Below, one piece after another: positions 8,643 to 16,227 of a DNA stretch of 64,000 nucleotides. Source of the DNA: Saccharicrinis sp963675435 (GTDB taxonomy: Bacteria > Bacteroidota > Bacteroidia > Bacteroidales > Marinilabiliaceae); assembly GCA_963675435.1 (NCBI GenBank), contig OY776216.1, positions 4,650,001 to 4,714,000 of the forward strand, in the 5' to 3' direction. Below the pieces are notes generated by a model that was not told where the DNA came from, did no database searches, and saw only the letters and a program-made list of their open reading frames with translations. A program made the translations under genes and the position numbers. Position 1 is the stretch's first letter, and every line of letters starts with the position of its first letter.

Positions 8643-9236
8643 ATGGGAAAAATAATAATTAACAGAAGTTCTGAATGGTATAATAAACTAAGAAAAATCA
8701 ATATTTATATCGATGATGTTAAACCCGGATTATGTATTTAAACATCGTAATGAGCATTGAAAATGCAATAAAACAAACACTTACTGAAATGATACATAGC
8801 ACCGCTATGGTGAATTGAAGTAAGTGAGTGAAACGACTTGTTTTGAAGTAGTTTCAATGTGTAATAGTTGGTTAAATGCATATTGCGGGTTAAAGTTGAT
8901 TGTATAGAGGATGGTGAACAGAAAACGTATGAAGTGGAATATGGGAACCATATTATACAAGCTAAGATAGATTGGTGCGGAAGTAATAAACTGAACATAG
9001 ATGTTGATGTTGACGAAATTCAAATTAATTTAAAAGCAAATCATAAAGTGAGTAGTCTCTTTCAAATTGTTGGATTTTTGACTTTCATATCGCTACTTTT
9101 AACACAACTAAAAGAAAATGGCTTAATTGGCATTGATTTAAAATATTTTGCCATTGCCATAATTCCACTGGTTACGATAGTTTTTTACCACATTTTTATC
9201 GGAAGAAATAAATTTCTGAAACTTCAAGAAAGATAA
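8643..9236 (+). pseudogene. small membrane protein gene split by a family 2 repeat
   Basis: The 5' part (ATG at 8643) reads MGKIIINRSSEWYNKLRKIN and continues to IDDVK. It then enters the repeat and stops at 8739-8741. The 3' part resumes at 8895 with VDCIEDGEQKTYEVEYG, then AKIDWCGSNKL, two hydrophobic helices and the stop at 9236. The insert plus one TTAAA is 171 bp, a multiple of three. Removing it gives a continuous 140-residue protein across IDDVKVDCIEDG. The intact protein would have a beta-rich N-terminal domain and a C-terminal membrane hairpin; its function is unknown. A TTG at 8868 inside the repeat could start a truncated product, but no evidence supports that. Confidence 0.85.
8724..8889 (+). 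mobile_element. family 2 MITE-like repeat, copy B (166 bp), inside a gene
   Basis: The repeat is flanked by TTAAA at 8719-8723 and 8890-8894. It is a full-length foldback. CATTGAAA (8755-8762) pairs with TTTCAATG (8852-8859). AAAACAA (8770-8776) pairs with TTGTTTT (8838-8844). The central head is CATAGC-ACC-GCTATG (8795-8809). Paired blocks lie at equal distances from the two ends. The flanking gene sequence shows the 5 bp were duplicated on insertion. Confidence 0.9.
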
Positions 9237-9364
9237 TTATTATAAGGATGATTAGTATTGAAACATGCCTGTTGAAATCAAAAGAAGAAAATAGCTTTAT
9301 GCAATTTCACCTCATCTTTCCTCAACATTATTTTTTCGATCTTCTGTTAGTATGATAAAAATAA

Positions 9365-9401
9365 AAATACCACGATGAACCAAATGTTCAAAGTGGTATT
9401 T
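9365..9401. terminator. two-tier hairpin between convergent genes
   Basis: AAATACCAC (9365-9373) pairs with GTGGTATTT (9393-9401). Inside, TGAAC pairs with GTTCA around a 5-base loop, separated by a 2x2 internal loop. Lying between convergent genes, it may terminate transcription in both directions. Confidence 0.6.
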
Positions 9402-9513
9402 CAATATCATTCGAATTATACGTCTAATGTGCTTTGTGCTACGCCATATAATATTTCACAATCTAATTTTTAGATAGCCTGCTAAAAACAGCTCTCAAAA
9501 CAGATTTGCTTAT

Positions 9514-9571
9514 GACCTGAGTTCGATTAAAAATTTAGAATTCAGGTTTACATTTATATACTTGGTATAAC
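9514..9571 (+). repeat. fragment of a family 1 repeat (left end)
   Basis: ACCTGAGTTCGATTAAAA matches the left terminus of family 1 (ACCCGAGTTCGATTAAAA) with one change. Similarity fades over the next 40 bases. The rest of the element is absent, so this is a decayed relic. Confidence 0.55.
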
Positions 9572-9597
9572 GTTATAGGAATAGATGCTACTATATT

Positions 9598-10371
9598 TTA
9601 CCAAACAACTTTATGACCAAAAATTGTATTCTCAATTTCTTCAATCGTTTTTAGTTTTTCAATGGCTTGAGCAGTATTGATATTATCATTAATCCAGTCT
9701 TTACCTTTTTTTCCTTTACCACTTTCCATTCCGGCTTTAAAATCACAGTCTGGCTTTAAATATAAAACATAAAGTAATGTCAGTGCATCACCTTTCACTA
9801 AGTCCTTAATCGCAGTTTTATTTCCATCTACATCCTGAACTTCAAATTCTTTAGGCAATTCTTTACCATAAAAATCAAATATAGTTTTTGGTTTTTTAGG
9901 ATCTTTCTTAGCTTTCTTTGTTAACTTACCTTTTTTAATGTAATCTTTACTAAAAGAGTTATAATCAGTAAATTCAATTACTCCCTGCATATTTTTTTTA
10001 GGACTTACGGCTACATTTTTAAATGTTTTATACAATCCGGAAACCACGCCATCCTTATCAAAGAATATTGCTCCATTCCATGGCATATAATACGCCTCTT
10101 CAGGAGCTCCACTATAAGTTATATCATACCCTGCACCCTCTTTTTTAATACCCATTGCTGCCAATCCCATACCTGCTGCAGACTTTACTTCTTTTACTTC
10201 AGCTGTAATATCCGGGGTATAATAAAACTTACAATCAGGGAATTTACTTTCATCGAAAGTGGCATTTTTTTCACCCATAAATAATACAACTACTTTAGGT
10301 TGATATTTAGATTGAGCAAATGTTCCAATGCAAAAAATAGTCATTAAAAATAATAAGGTTACTTTTTTCAT
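9598..10371 (-). CDS. secreted protein with thioredoxin-like C-terminal domain
   Basis: The protein has 257 residues. A signal peptide (MKKVTLLFLMTIFCIGTFAQ) directs it to the periplasm or beyond. The middle contains GAIFFDKDGVVSG and a lysine-rich linker (KLTKKAKKDPKKPK). The C-terminal part (PKEFEVQDVDGNKTAIKDL, then ALTLLYVLYLKPDC) follows the plan of TlpA/AhpC-type thioredoxin folds, but there is no Cys-x-x-Cys, only one Cys in that region. A redox role is therefore uncertain. The gene is monocistronic, and an inverted repeat lies about 95 bases upstream of the start. Confidence 0.65.
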   Translation of the reverse strand: MKKVTLLFLMTIFCIGTFAQSKYQPKVVVLFMGEKNATFDESKFPDCKFYYTPDITAEVKEVKSAAGMGLAAMGIKKEGAGYDITYSGAPEEAYYMPWNGAIFFDKDGVVSGLYKTFKNVAVSPKKNMQGVIEFTDYNSFSKDYIKKGKLTKKAKKDPKKPKTIFDFYGKELPKEFEVQDVDGNKTAIKDLVKGDALTLLYVLYLKPDCDFKAGMESGKGKKGKDWINDNINTAQAIEKLKTIEEIENTIFGHKVVW

Positions 10372-10465
10372 AATGTAAAAATTTTAGTGTTTATTCTGTT
10401 CTGTTACAAATGAACTTATCATGTGATTATAATTTATTATCAAATGCCTAATGGAATTCTCTAAT

Positions 10466-10496
10466 TTGAACTTTCCCCTGGGTGAGAAAAGTTCAA
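10466..10496. repeat. 9-bp inverted repeat upstream of a secreted-protein gene
   Basis: TTGAACTTT (10466-10474) pairs with AAAGTTCAA (10488-10496) around a 13-base spacer containing CCCTGGG. It lies in the upstream region of the minus-strand gene that starts at 10371. It could be an operator or an RNA hairpin. The rest of 10372-10710 shows nothing else. Confidence 0.45.
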
Positions 10497-10710
10497 CCAT
10501 GACTCGTTTCTTCTGTATGTAATTTATGGTTCAAAAGGTTAGATGGAACTCCCAAATAATTTCAATCATTGCTGTATATGCAACCTAGTTTATTGAATTT
10601 GTATGGTCGTTTGGTACAATATTGCCTACGTAAAGACATTATTACAGTTGTCAGTAAAGGATAAACGGCATTTTACTCTTGACAAACACCTTATTTTTGG
10701 GGATTAATAC

Positions 10711-10947
10711 ATGAAATTTAATGTTGATTATTTTTATAACCTTAAGACCCCTTGTTATACAATTCGAGGACTGTACAATATTATTCCTTATTTTAGATCA
10801 TATAATTTAATTTGCAGATATAGCCCAAATAAACATAAATTGATTGTTAGGTTAAGTTTTGAGGCAAACCAAAACTTTACAGCCAAAAAATTCATTTTAT
10901 TACTCCAAAATTACAACCACATATACAAGCACAATAAAAATATCTGA
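10711..10947 (+). CDS. doubtful small open reading frame
   Basis: The frame would encode 78 residues rich in Asn, Tyr, Lys and Ile, without a recognisable domain, signal peptide or membrane helix. It ends 3 bases before the stop of the converging TrmO-like gene. Its composition is what random AT-rich DNA gives, so it is recorded only as a possibility. Confidence 0.2.
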   Translation: MKFNVDYFYNLKTPCYTIRGLYNIIPYFRSYNLICRYSPNKHKLIVRLSFEANQNFTAKKFILLLQNYNHIYKHNKNI

Positions 10948-10949
10948 AA

Positions 10950-11438
10950 TTACATAAATCTGGCATCCGAAATCAATTCACCTGCAGGAACTACTTCTGG
11001 TTGTTTCTCAAGCCATCCCATTCTCACATTATCTCGGCTATCAAATTTAGGCCAATAAGGCTTAATATCAATTAAAGGCGTACCGTCAAGCATATCAACT
11101 TCCTCAACATGCAATACATTACCTTCAACTGCTAATAGTTTTACTGTAGACATTCCCATAGCATTGGGTAGTGTTGGCGATTTACATGCAAATATACCAT
11201 GCTCCTTTGTATCCATAAAAGGAGTTACTTTAAGCTTATATTCTTTTACTTTATGCAAATGATAAAACAGTGTTATATGAGAAAAGCCTTCAATATCCTG
11301 TAATCCCTCAGCATACTCAGGAAGAATTTCAATTGTGCCTCTTACAGCCTTTGCTCCTGCTGGTTGAATAGGCATATTTTCCAAACTTGTGTGGGGTGTC
11401 GAAATATAGCCAATTGGATAAAATTGAATTGCACTCAT
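10950..11438 (-). CDS. TrmO/TsaA-family SAM-dependent methyltransferase (paralogue 1)
   Basis: The protein has 162 residues and spans the single beta-barrel TrmO (YaeB/TsaA) domain. In characterised bacteria this family N6-methylates t6A37 of tRNA using S-adenosylmethionine. Conserved segments are YPIGYISTPH at the N terminus, GFSHITLFYHLHK, and LDGTPLIDIKPY near the C terminus. The segment that is usually RPNPIGxS reads LPNAMGMS here, so the conserved Arg is replaced by Leu. The paralogue at 30507-30995 keeps RPNAIGTS. This copy may have a different substrate or reduced activity. It is monocistronic, and its family assignment is firmer than its function. Confidence 0.85.
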   Translation of the reverse strand: MSAIQFYPIGYISTPHTSLENMPIQPAGAKAVRGTIEILPEYAEGLQDIEGFSHITLFYHLHKVKEYKLKVTPFMDTKEHGIFACKSPTLPNAMGMSTVKLLAVEGNVLHVEEVDMLDGTPLIDIKPYWPKFDSRDNVRMGWLEKQPEVVPAGELISDARFM

Positions 11439-11656
11439 TATATTGAATTTTTATGGTTATTCATATTACAATTCAATAAATAAAAAGCATGCCACTTTTA
11501 TAACATACTGATTTGTTGCTTTTGAGTGGTTGTGCAATATTACATATATGTAGTATTTGTTGATTTTTTTACATTATTGTAATTTGAAACAACTTTACTG
11601 GTAATAGGTAAAACATATATGGGCATTATGAATTCCAAATAGAAAATGGAATAGAA

Positions 11657-12184
11657 TCAATTCAATTCTTGTTCTATTAATGCTTTTAATTGTTTGGCAC
11701 TTTCATCATCATATCCCAGCTTCTGATAAATTATTTTTCCAGTTTTATCTACCAACACATTGCGAGGAATATATTGTTCAAAAAACTTACTATATATTAA
11801 TCTATCTGGGTCTGGTGCCAACAAAAAAGAAAATCCCTTGCCATCATTAAACTTTTTAATTTCCTCCATTGTATGATTTCGTCCTAAAGCGACAACCATA
11901 AAACGATCTGAATTATATGTATTATAAATTTCCTCCTGAACACGTGGTAATTCTTTCATACATGGTCCGCACCATGTTGCAAAAAATACCAATAAAACAG
12001 TTTTGCCTTTTAATTGCGACATTTCAAAACTTTGTCCATCGATTGTTTTAAATAAAAAATCAGGAACTTGTTGCCCTACTTTTGTTACATCAAACACCTC
12101 ATAATTCACCTATTCTTCCTCCTGAGAAAATAGATTCAAAGACAAAACAATCATTAAAAATGACAGAATAATTTTATTGTACAT
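11657..12184 (-). pseudogene. periplasmic thioredoxin (TlpA-like) interrupted by TAG
   Basis: One frame from the ATG at 12182-12184 reads MYNKIILSFLMIVLSLNLFS, then QEEE, then TAG at 12110-12112. It continues without a shift into the thioredoxin domain (VNYEVFDVTKVGQQVPDF, FFATWCGPCMKE) to 11657. The first 21 residues are a signal peptide and the active site is Trp-Cys-Gly-Pro-Cys. The nonsense codon therefore separates the export signal from an otherwise intact 150-residue domain. Initiation at the GTG at 12109 would give a cytoplasmic thioredoxin. Alternatives are a recent nonsense mutation, a sequencing error, or read-through. The catalytic domain shows no further damage, so inactivation is recent if real. 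Confidence 0.75.
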
Positions 12185-12460
12185 TGTTTTTTGTTTTAAA
12201 CGATTATAAGTCTCAAAATAATTTTTTCATATTTCATGTTTGATTTATAAAATAGAAATAATCCAATGAAACATTTATGCCACAAAAAAAGTTAAATTTT
12301 AAATAGTAAACCAATATAAAGGAATATATCTCACGCTAAAGTTCTATAAATAATCACTATTGTCCGGTAAAACTATTCTTTAATAGAATCGTCACTTTTT
12401 TGTATCTAGCTGATGGGCTTTTACTTTTATTCTGCAGCAAAGAAAAGTAAACAAAAGATG
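12185..12460. other. intergenic region, possible interspersed repeat
   Basis: No gene is seen. The part from about 12355 to 12460 contains an inverted pair (CTATT-CTTT-AATAG) and a segment ending AAAGTAAACAAAAGATG that resembles dispersed sequence I have seen in other Bacteroidota. It abuts the first surviving codon of the hydrolase pseudogene, so it may mark where the 5' part of that gene was lost. This is a weak inference. Confidence 0.3.
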
Positions 12461-13278
12461 CCACCACTGCTGACAAACTTGCTCAAAATACAAAGACACT
12501 TCTCGATTCTATTGGAGTTTCAAAAGCAGCCATATTAAGCCACTCTATGGGTGGAATGCTAGCTACACGTTTTGCTTTAATTTATCCTGAAACTACAAAG
12601 AATCTCATCTTAGAAAATCCAATTGGACTGGAAGATCAAAGTTCTTTATAAACCGGTTGATTGGTGGTATTAGAATGAGCTTAATAAGGACTATACCAAG
12701 ATCAAGAACTATCAACTAAAAAGTTATTACGACAACTAAATAGAAACCAGAAAATGAGCAATGGGTTACATTATTGGCAGGATGGTCTCTTAATTCGGGT
12801 TATAAAACCATTGCCTGGAATGCTACATTAACCTACGAAATGATTTTTACCCAACATGTAGTGTATGAATTTAAGAATGTTACTTCGCCTCCTTACTCAT
12901 TATTGGAACACGTGACAGAACAGCATTAGGAAAACCTTTAGTTTCAGAAGAGGTAAGAAAAACTATGGGTTTATATAATCAATTTGGAAAAGAAACTCAA
13001 AAACAAATACCTAATTCACTATTAGTTAAACCCGCAATATGCATTAGACCATCTATTACACATGGAAATTACTTCAAAACAAAACACTTCGTTACTTCAC
13101 TTCAACTCACCAGAACGATGCTATGCCTCGTTTCAGTAAAGCCTTGTTTTATGGTACTTTCAATGTTCATTACGAAATTCTAATAACCCGGGTTAAATTA
13201 AATAATATTGGTCACCTACCCCATATCGAATATTTTGATAGATTTATTAAACCTTTATTAATGTTTTTACATGAGTAA
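12461..13278 (+). pseudogene. alpha/beta hydrolase remnant with multiple lesions
   Basis: Pieces of an alpha/beta hydrolase appear in order. First comes TTADKLAQNTKTLLDSIGVS with the nucleophile elbow SHSMGG (Ser codon 12544-12546) and LATRFALIYPE. Then come ENPIGLED, WY-TAG-NELNKDYTKIKNYQLK, QWVTLLAGWSLNSGYK, IGTRDRTALGKPLVSEEV and finally GHLPHIEYFDRFIKPLL with a stop at 13276-13278. Lesions are loss of the 5' third, a stop at 12649-12651, a TAG at 12671-12673, frameshifts, and a family 2 repeat at 13031-13192. Deleting the repeat and one TTAAA restores the frame as NSLLVKLNNIGHLPH. The gene is long dead. The parent was probably a proline-iminopeptidase-like or esterase-like hydrolase. Confidence 0.85.
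13031..13192 (-). mobile_element. family 2 MITE-like repeat, copy C (162 bp), inside a pseudogene
   Basis: This copy is inverted relative to copies A and B and flanked by TTAAA on the plus strand at 13026-13030 and 13193-13197. In element orientation the duplicated 5-mer is TTTAA, whereas copies A and B have TTAAA, so the flanks are true target duplications and not part of the element. The body is nearly identical to copy A. About 4 bp are missing next to one terminus, which explains 162 instead of 166 bp. Confidence 0.88.
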
Positions 13279-13600
13279 CATTGCTTTACTGTACGTATCC
13301 ACATTTATGTATAATGTAGTTGATTTTTTTAAACATTAAGGGTAACCGGCATTTGTAAAAAATGAATCCCAGTTATTCTATTAACAGATATAATAGCCTT
13401 CAATGAATCCGAAATGTTATGTTGTACTTAGGCAAAAAGTACCATTTAAATCAACAAACAATTTGAATGTTTTGAATGCGTTAAATATTAACCTTCTGAA
13501 AAGCATAGCTATTATATTCAATAAAGCAAAAAAATGTACTACTTTCGAAGCTATAATAAGATTATGAATTAATAAAATACATTTTAGGCGTATATTGTAA
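13279..13600. other. intergenic region upstream of methyltransferase
   Basis: No gene, repeat or strong hairpin is seen. The stretch presumably contains the promoter of the methyltransferase gene. Confidence 0.5.
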
Positions 13601-14323
13601 ATGGACAAGCGAATTGAAAATGAGATAGAACATGGTAAATTTCTTTCAGAGAATGATGCAGGTGAAATATGGAACTGGGAATCTCCTGCCGGAAAAGTTC
13701 GTTGGAAAAGAAGAGTAAAAATGCTCACTAATCATATTAAACCTAATGAAAAAGTACTTGAATTAGGCTGTGGTACCGGTTATTTTACTCAAGAGATTAT
13801 TGAAACCAAAGCTCAGGTTATTGCCATAGATATTTCGCCCGACTTATTAAATATTGCACGTAAAAACATCACAGATTCCAACGTTTCTTTTTGTCAGGAA
13901 AATGCTTACCAAATGACCTTTGATAATAATTATTTTGATTCTGTCATTGGCAGTTCTGTGTTACACCATTTAGATATTGAAAAGGCTATAGCTGAAATTC
14001 ATCGTGTTTTAAAAACCGGAGGTTTTGTAGCTTTTACGGAACCTAATATGATGAATCCGCAAATTGCCTTACAAAAAAATATTCCCTGGTTAAAACGAAA
14101 ACTAGGTGACTCTCCGGACGAAACTGCTTTTTTTCGTTGGCAAATAGTTCGATTATTAAGAAAATACAACTTCAGAGAAATTAAAGTTACTCCTTTTGAT
14201 TTTCTACATCCAGCTATACCTCAGAAGCTTGTAAAATCATTTTCGTTAATAGGAAATTTTTGTGAAAAAACGCCGTTAATAAATGAAATTGCAGGGTCGC
14301 TTTACATAACAGCAATAAAATAA
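13601..14323 (+). CDS. class I SAM-dependent methyltransferase
   Basis: The protein has 240 residues and is cytoplasmic. The SAM-binding motif I is VLELGCGTG (residues 52-60). The acidic motif II is VIAIDISPDLL. Motifs around DSVIGSSVLHHL and EIHRVLKTGGFVAFTEPN complete a UbiE/Methyltransf_11-type Rossmann fold. The N-terminal segment NWESPAGKVRWKRR and the C-terminal FDFLHP region are not specific enough to name a substrate. Lipid, quinone or small-molecule acceptors are all possible. It stands alone between two degraded genes. Confidence 0.85.
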   Translation: MDKRIENEIEHGKFLSENDAGEIWNWESPAGKVRWKRRVKMLTNHIKPNEKVLELGCGTGYFTQEIIETKAQVIAIDISPDLLNIARKNITDSNVSFCQENAYQMTFDNNYFDSVIGSSVLHHLDIEKAIAEIHRVLKTGGFVAFTEPNMMNPQIALQKNIPWLKRKLGDSPDETAFFRWQIVRLLRKYNFREIKVTPFDFLHPAIPQKLVKSFSLIGNFCEKTPLINEIAGSLYITAIK

Positions 14324-14400
14324 ATCATAAAAAAGGTGATTATATTAAAAGATATCTAAACCTTTAAATATTACCACCTTCATTTTTTCATATAAAGTAC

Positions 14401-14770
14401 CTAAGAAACTTTCTTCATAAAGTCTCTTTCATAAATGTATGCCTCATCAAACCAAGGATAAAACAGCCAATATAGATGAGGTGTATTTTCCATATTATGT
14501 ACCTTATCATAAATCTCCTTCTTCTTCAATAATTTTATATCGAACTCGGGTTATTAAAGTATCTCTTCTGGCATGAAAGCGAGATAATGCACTATTAATA
14601 TATAAAGTTGGGAGATTAAAATCTTCTATATATTAATTGCAGAAGCCTCTTTCCAATGCTCTGGTTTCTGTTTATAAGTAGCACCCAAAAACATAGCTGC
14701 AGCAGAAGGTTTATCCTAATTTGAATCTTTTCCTCTTTCATTAGGATCAGTAAAGTCAATTACTATAATT
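14401..14770 (-). pseudogene. decayed gene with a family 1 end fragment inside
   Basis: The minus strand shows three protein-like blocks in order. The first is IDFTDPNERGKDSN-TAG-DKPSAAAMFLGATYKQKP plus EHWKEASAINI. The second, in another frame, is EDFNLPTLYINSALSRFHAR followed by RDTL. The third is KKEIYDKVHNMENTPHLYWL, then FYPWFDEAYIYERDFMKK and a stop at 14401. Between blocks 2 and 3 lie 25 bp identical to the right end of family 1. I do not recognise the family. The blocks are too coherent for random AT-rich DNA, and the TAG (14716-14718), frameshifts and insert show that the gene is dead. Confidence 0.6.
14527..14551 (+). repeat. 25-bp terminal fragment of family 1 repeat
   Basis: Bases 14527-14551 match the last 25 bp of the family 1 repeat exactly, ending in CGAACTCGGGT. 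The flanking bases are TATTA. Only this end is present, so it is a deletion remnant or an abortive insertion. Confidence 0.7.
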
Positions 14771-14777
14771 AATACAT

Positions 14778-14881
14778 TTCGCTATCAAATAACATAGTTC
14801 GCTACAATATTTGACCTTTTCGCTATAATAAGGGAGTATTTCACTATGACAAATGACCTTTTCGCTGATAACATGAATAAT
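14778..14881. repeat. 21-bp degenerate tandem repeat, five units
   Basis: Units start at 14778, 14798, 14819, 14840 and 14861. Each begins TTCGCTA or a close variant, and two end TGACCTT. One unit is 20 bp and the others are 21 bp. Because 21 is a multiple of three, one plus-strand frame reads as heptads (FATIFDL, FAIIREY, FTMTNDL, FADNMNN), without a start codon. It may be the remnant of a heptad-repeat gene or a minisatellite. The remainder of 14882-15100 shows nothing else. Confidence 0.65.
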
Positions 14882-15100
14882 TTTGCCTCAAAAAAAATGC
14901 TTTGCTTATGCTCATAACCAATTGGGGTTACATCTTTTTTATTTTCCATTATAATGTAGCACCTCTTCTATGGATAATAGTACAGATTAATTTAGTATTA
15001 ACCCACAATATAGTACATACCACTATATATTATGTTGGTAAGTAAATTGATAGTTAACTACCTTAAGAGATAACAATAAAACATCATGAAATTGTGTTTA

Positions 15101-16210
15101 TCAGGCCGTTTTTCGGTAACTCAAAATAGCCAACGAAACTGATACCATAGCGTATATTCCAATTGATCGAAACTCTGGCCATAGATCAGAAAACCCGGCT
15201 CCTTTTAGCACAACGCTTCGGATTACTTTTACAAAATAATACAAAGGATTAATCGTATCTATTTTCAATGCCCAATCCGGCATATTTTCCGTAGGAGTAA
15301 AAACACCACTCATTAAAATAAATATGATCATAAAAAAGAAAGTAAGAAACATTACTTGCTGTTGTGTTTCACTTCGGCTGGATAAAACCAAACCTAAACC
15401 TAAAATAACCAGTAAATAAAGGGTAGCGAATGAAAACAACACCAATGGATTACCATTAAAAGGTACGCCATACAACACGCTACCAATGAGTAATCCTATG
15501 GCCAACTCCACCAATCCAATAATCATAAAAGGCATTAATTTACCAATGATAAACTGATATCTTTTTACAGGAGTAACATTGATTTGCTCTGCAGTACCAA
15601 TTTCTTTTTCACGAACCAGATTAATAGCTGATAAAAACAAACCAATTATAGTAACCAATATGACTAAAATACCAGGAAGCATATAGTATTTGTAATTCAA
15701 TTCGGGGTTAAACCAATAGTTTGAATGTATTTTTATTTGTCTTTGTTCAAGCAATGAGGCAGGATTTGTATTCCACTCCACAGATAACTTCTGAATGATC
15801 TCAGACAGATAACCATACGATAATTGCGCCCTTTGAACATCGATGGCATCATTAATAATTTGTAATGGTGCAACATCAGAAGTATGCAGTTTTTTAGAGA
15901 AATCATTAGGAATATAAACAACTACATCAGTTTTATTCCTTCTCATTAAATCCAATCCGTTTTCTTTGCTGGCCTGCAAATCACCAACTTTAAAAAACAA
16001 CGAAGCCTCTAAATCCTGAATTAGTCTTTGCGATTGAACGGAATGATCGTTATCAACAACTGTTACCCGAATATTTTTCATATCTACAGTTGCTGCATTT
16101 ACCAAAATAATTAATTGCACTACTGGCAATGCAAAAATCATTGGCAACATGGTTTTATTGCGAAAAATTTGCAAAAACTCTTTTTGTAATAAGTATAATA
16201 TAATGCGCAT
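15101..16210 (-). CDS. ABC-2 type permease of the efflux operon (second permease)
   Basis: The protein has 369 residues. It has one N-terminal transmembrane helix (about residues 20-40), a large periplasmic domain to about residue 175 and five further helices, the ABC-2 plan of YbhR/YbhS and YhhJ. The amphipathic EIGTAEQINVTPVKRYQFIIGK segment and MSGVFTPTENMPDWA loop are typical. It would form the channel with the permease encoded upstream (16228-17337). It is the last gene of the operon and starts 17 bases after the previous stop. The exported substrate is unknown; relatives export drugs, dyes or cholate-like compounds. Confidence 0.9.
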   Translation of the reverse strand: MRIILYLLQKEFLQIFRNKTMLPMIFALPVVQLIILVNAATVDMKNIRVTVVDNDHSVQSQRLIQDLEASLFFKVGDLQASKENGLDLMRRNKTDVVVYIPNDFSKKLHTSDVAPLQIINDAIDVQRAQLSYGYLSEIIQKLSVEWNTNPASLLEQRQIKIHSNYWFNPELNYKYYMLPGILVILVTIIGLFLSAINLVREKEIGTAEQINVTPVKRYQFIIGKLMPFMIIGLVELAIGLLIGSVLYGVPFNGNPLVLFSFATLYLLVILGLGLVLSSRSETQQQVMFLTFFFMIIFILMSGVFTPTENMPDWALKIDTINPLYYFVKVIRSVVLKGAGFSDLWPEFRSIGIYAMVSVSLAILSYRKTA

Positions 16211-16227
16211 AACAAACTGAACTTAAA

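Larger units (their letters stand above)
9237..9597. other. convergent intergenic region
   Basis: Two genes converge here. The stretch holds a strong hairpin at 9365-9401 and a 5' fragment of a family 1 repeat at 9514-9571. No coding sequence is seen. Confidence 0.6.
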
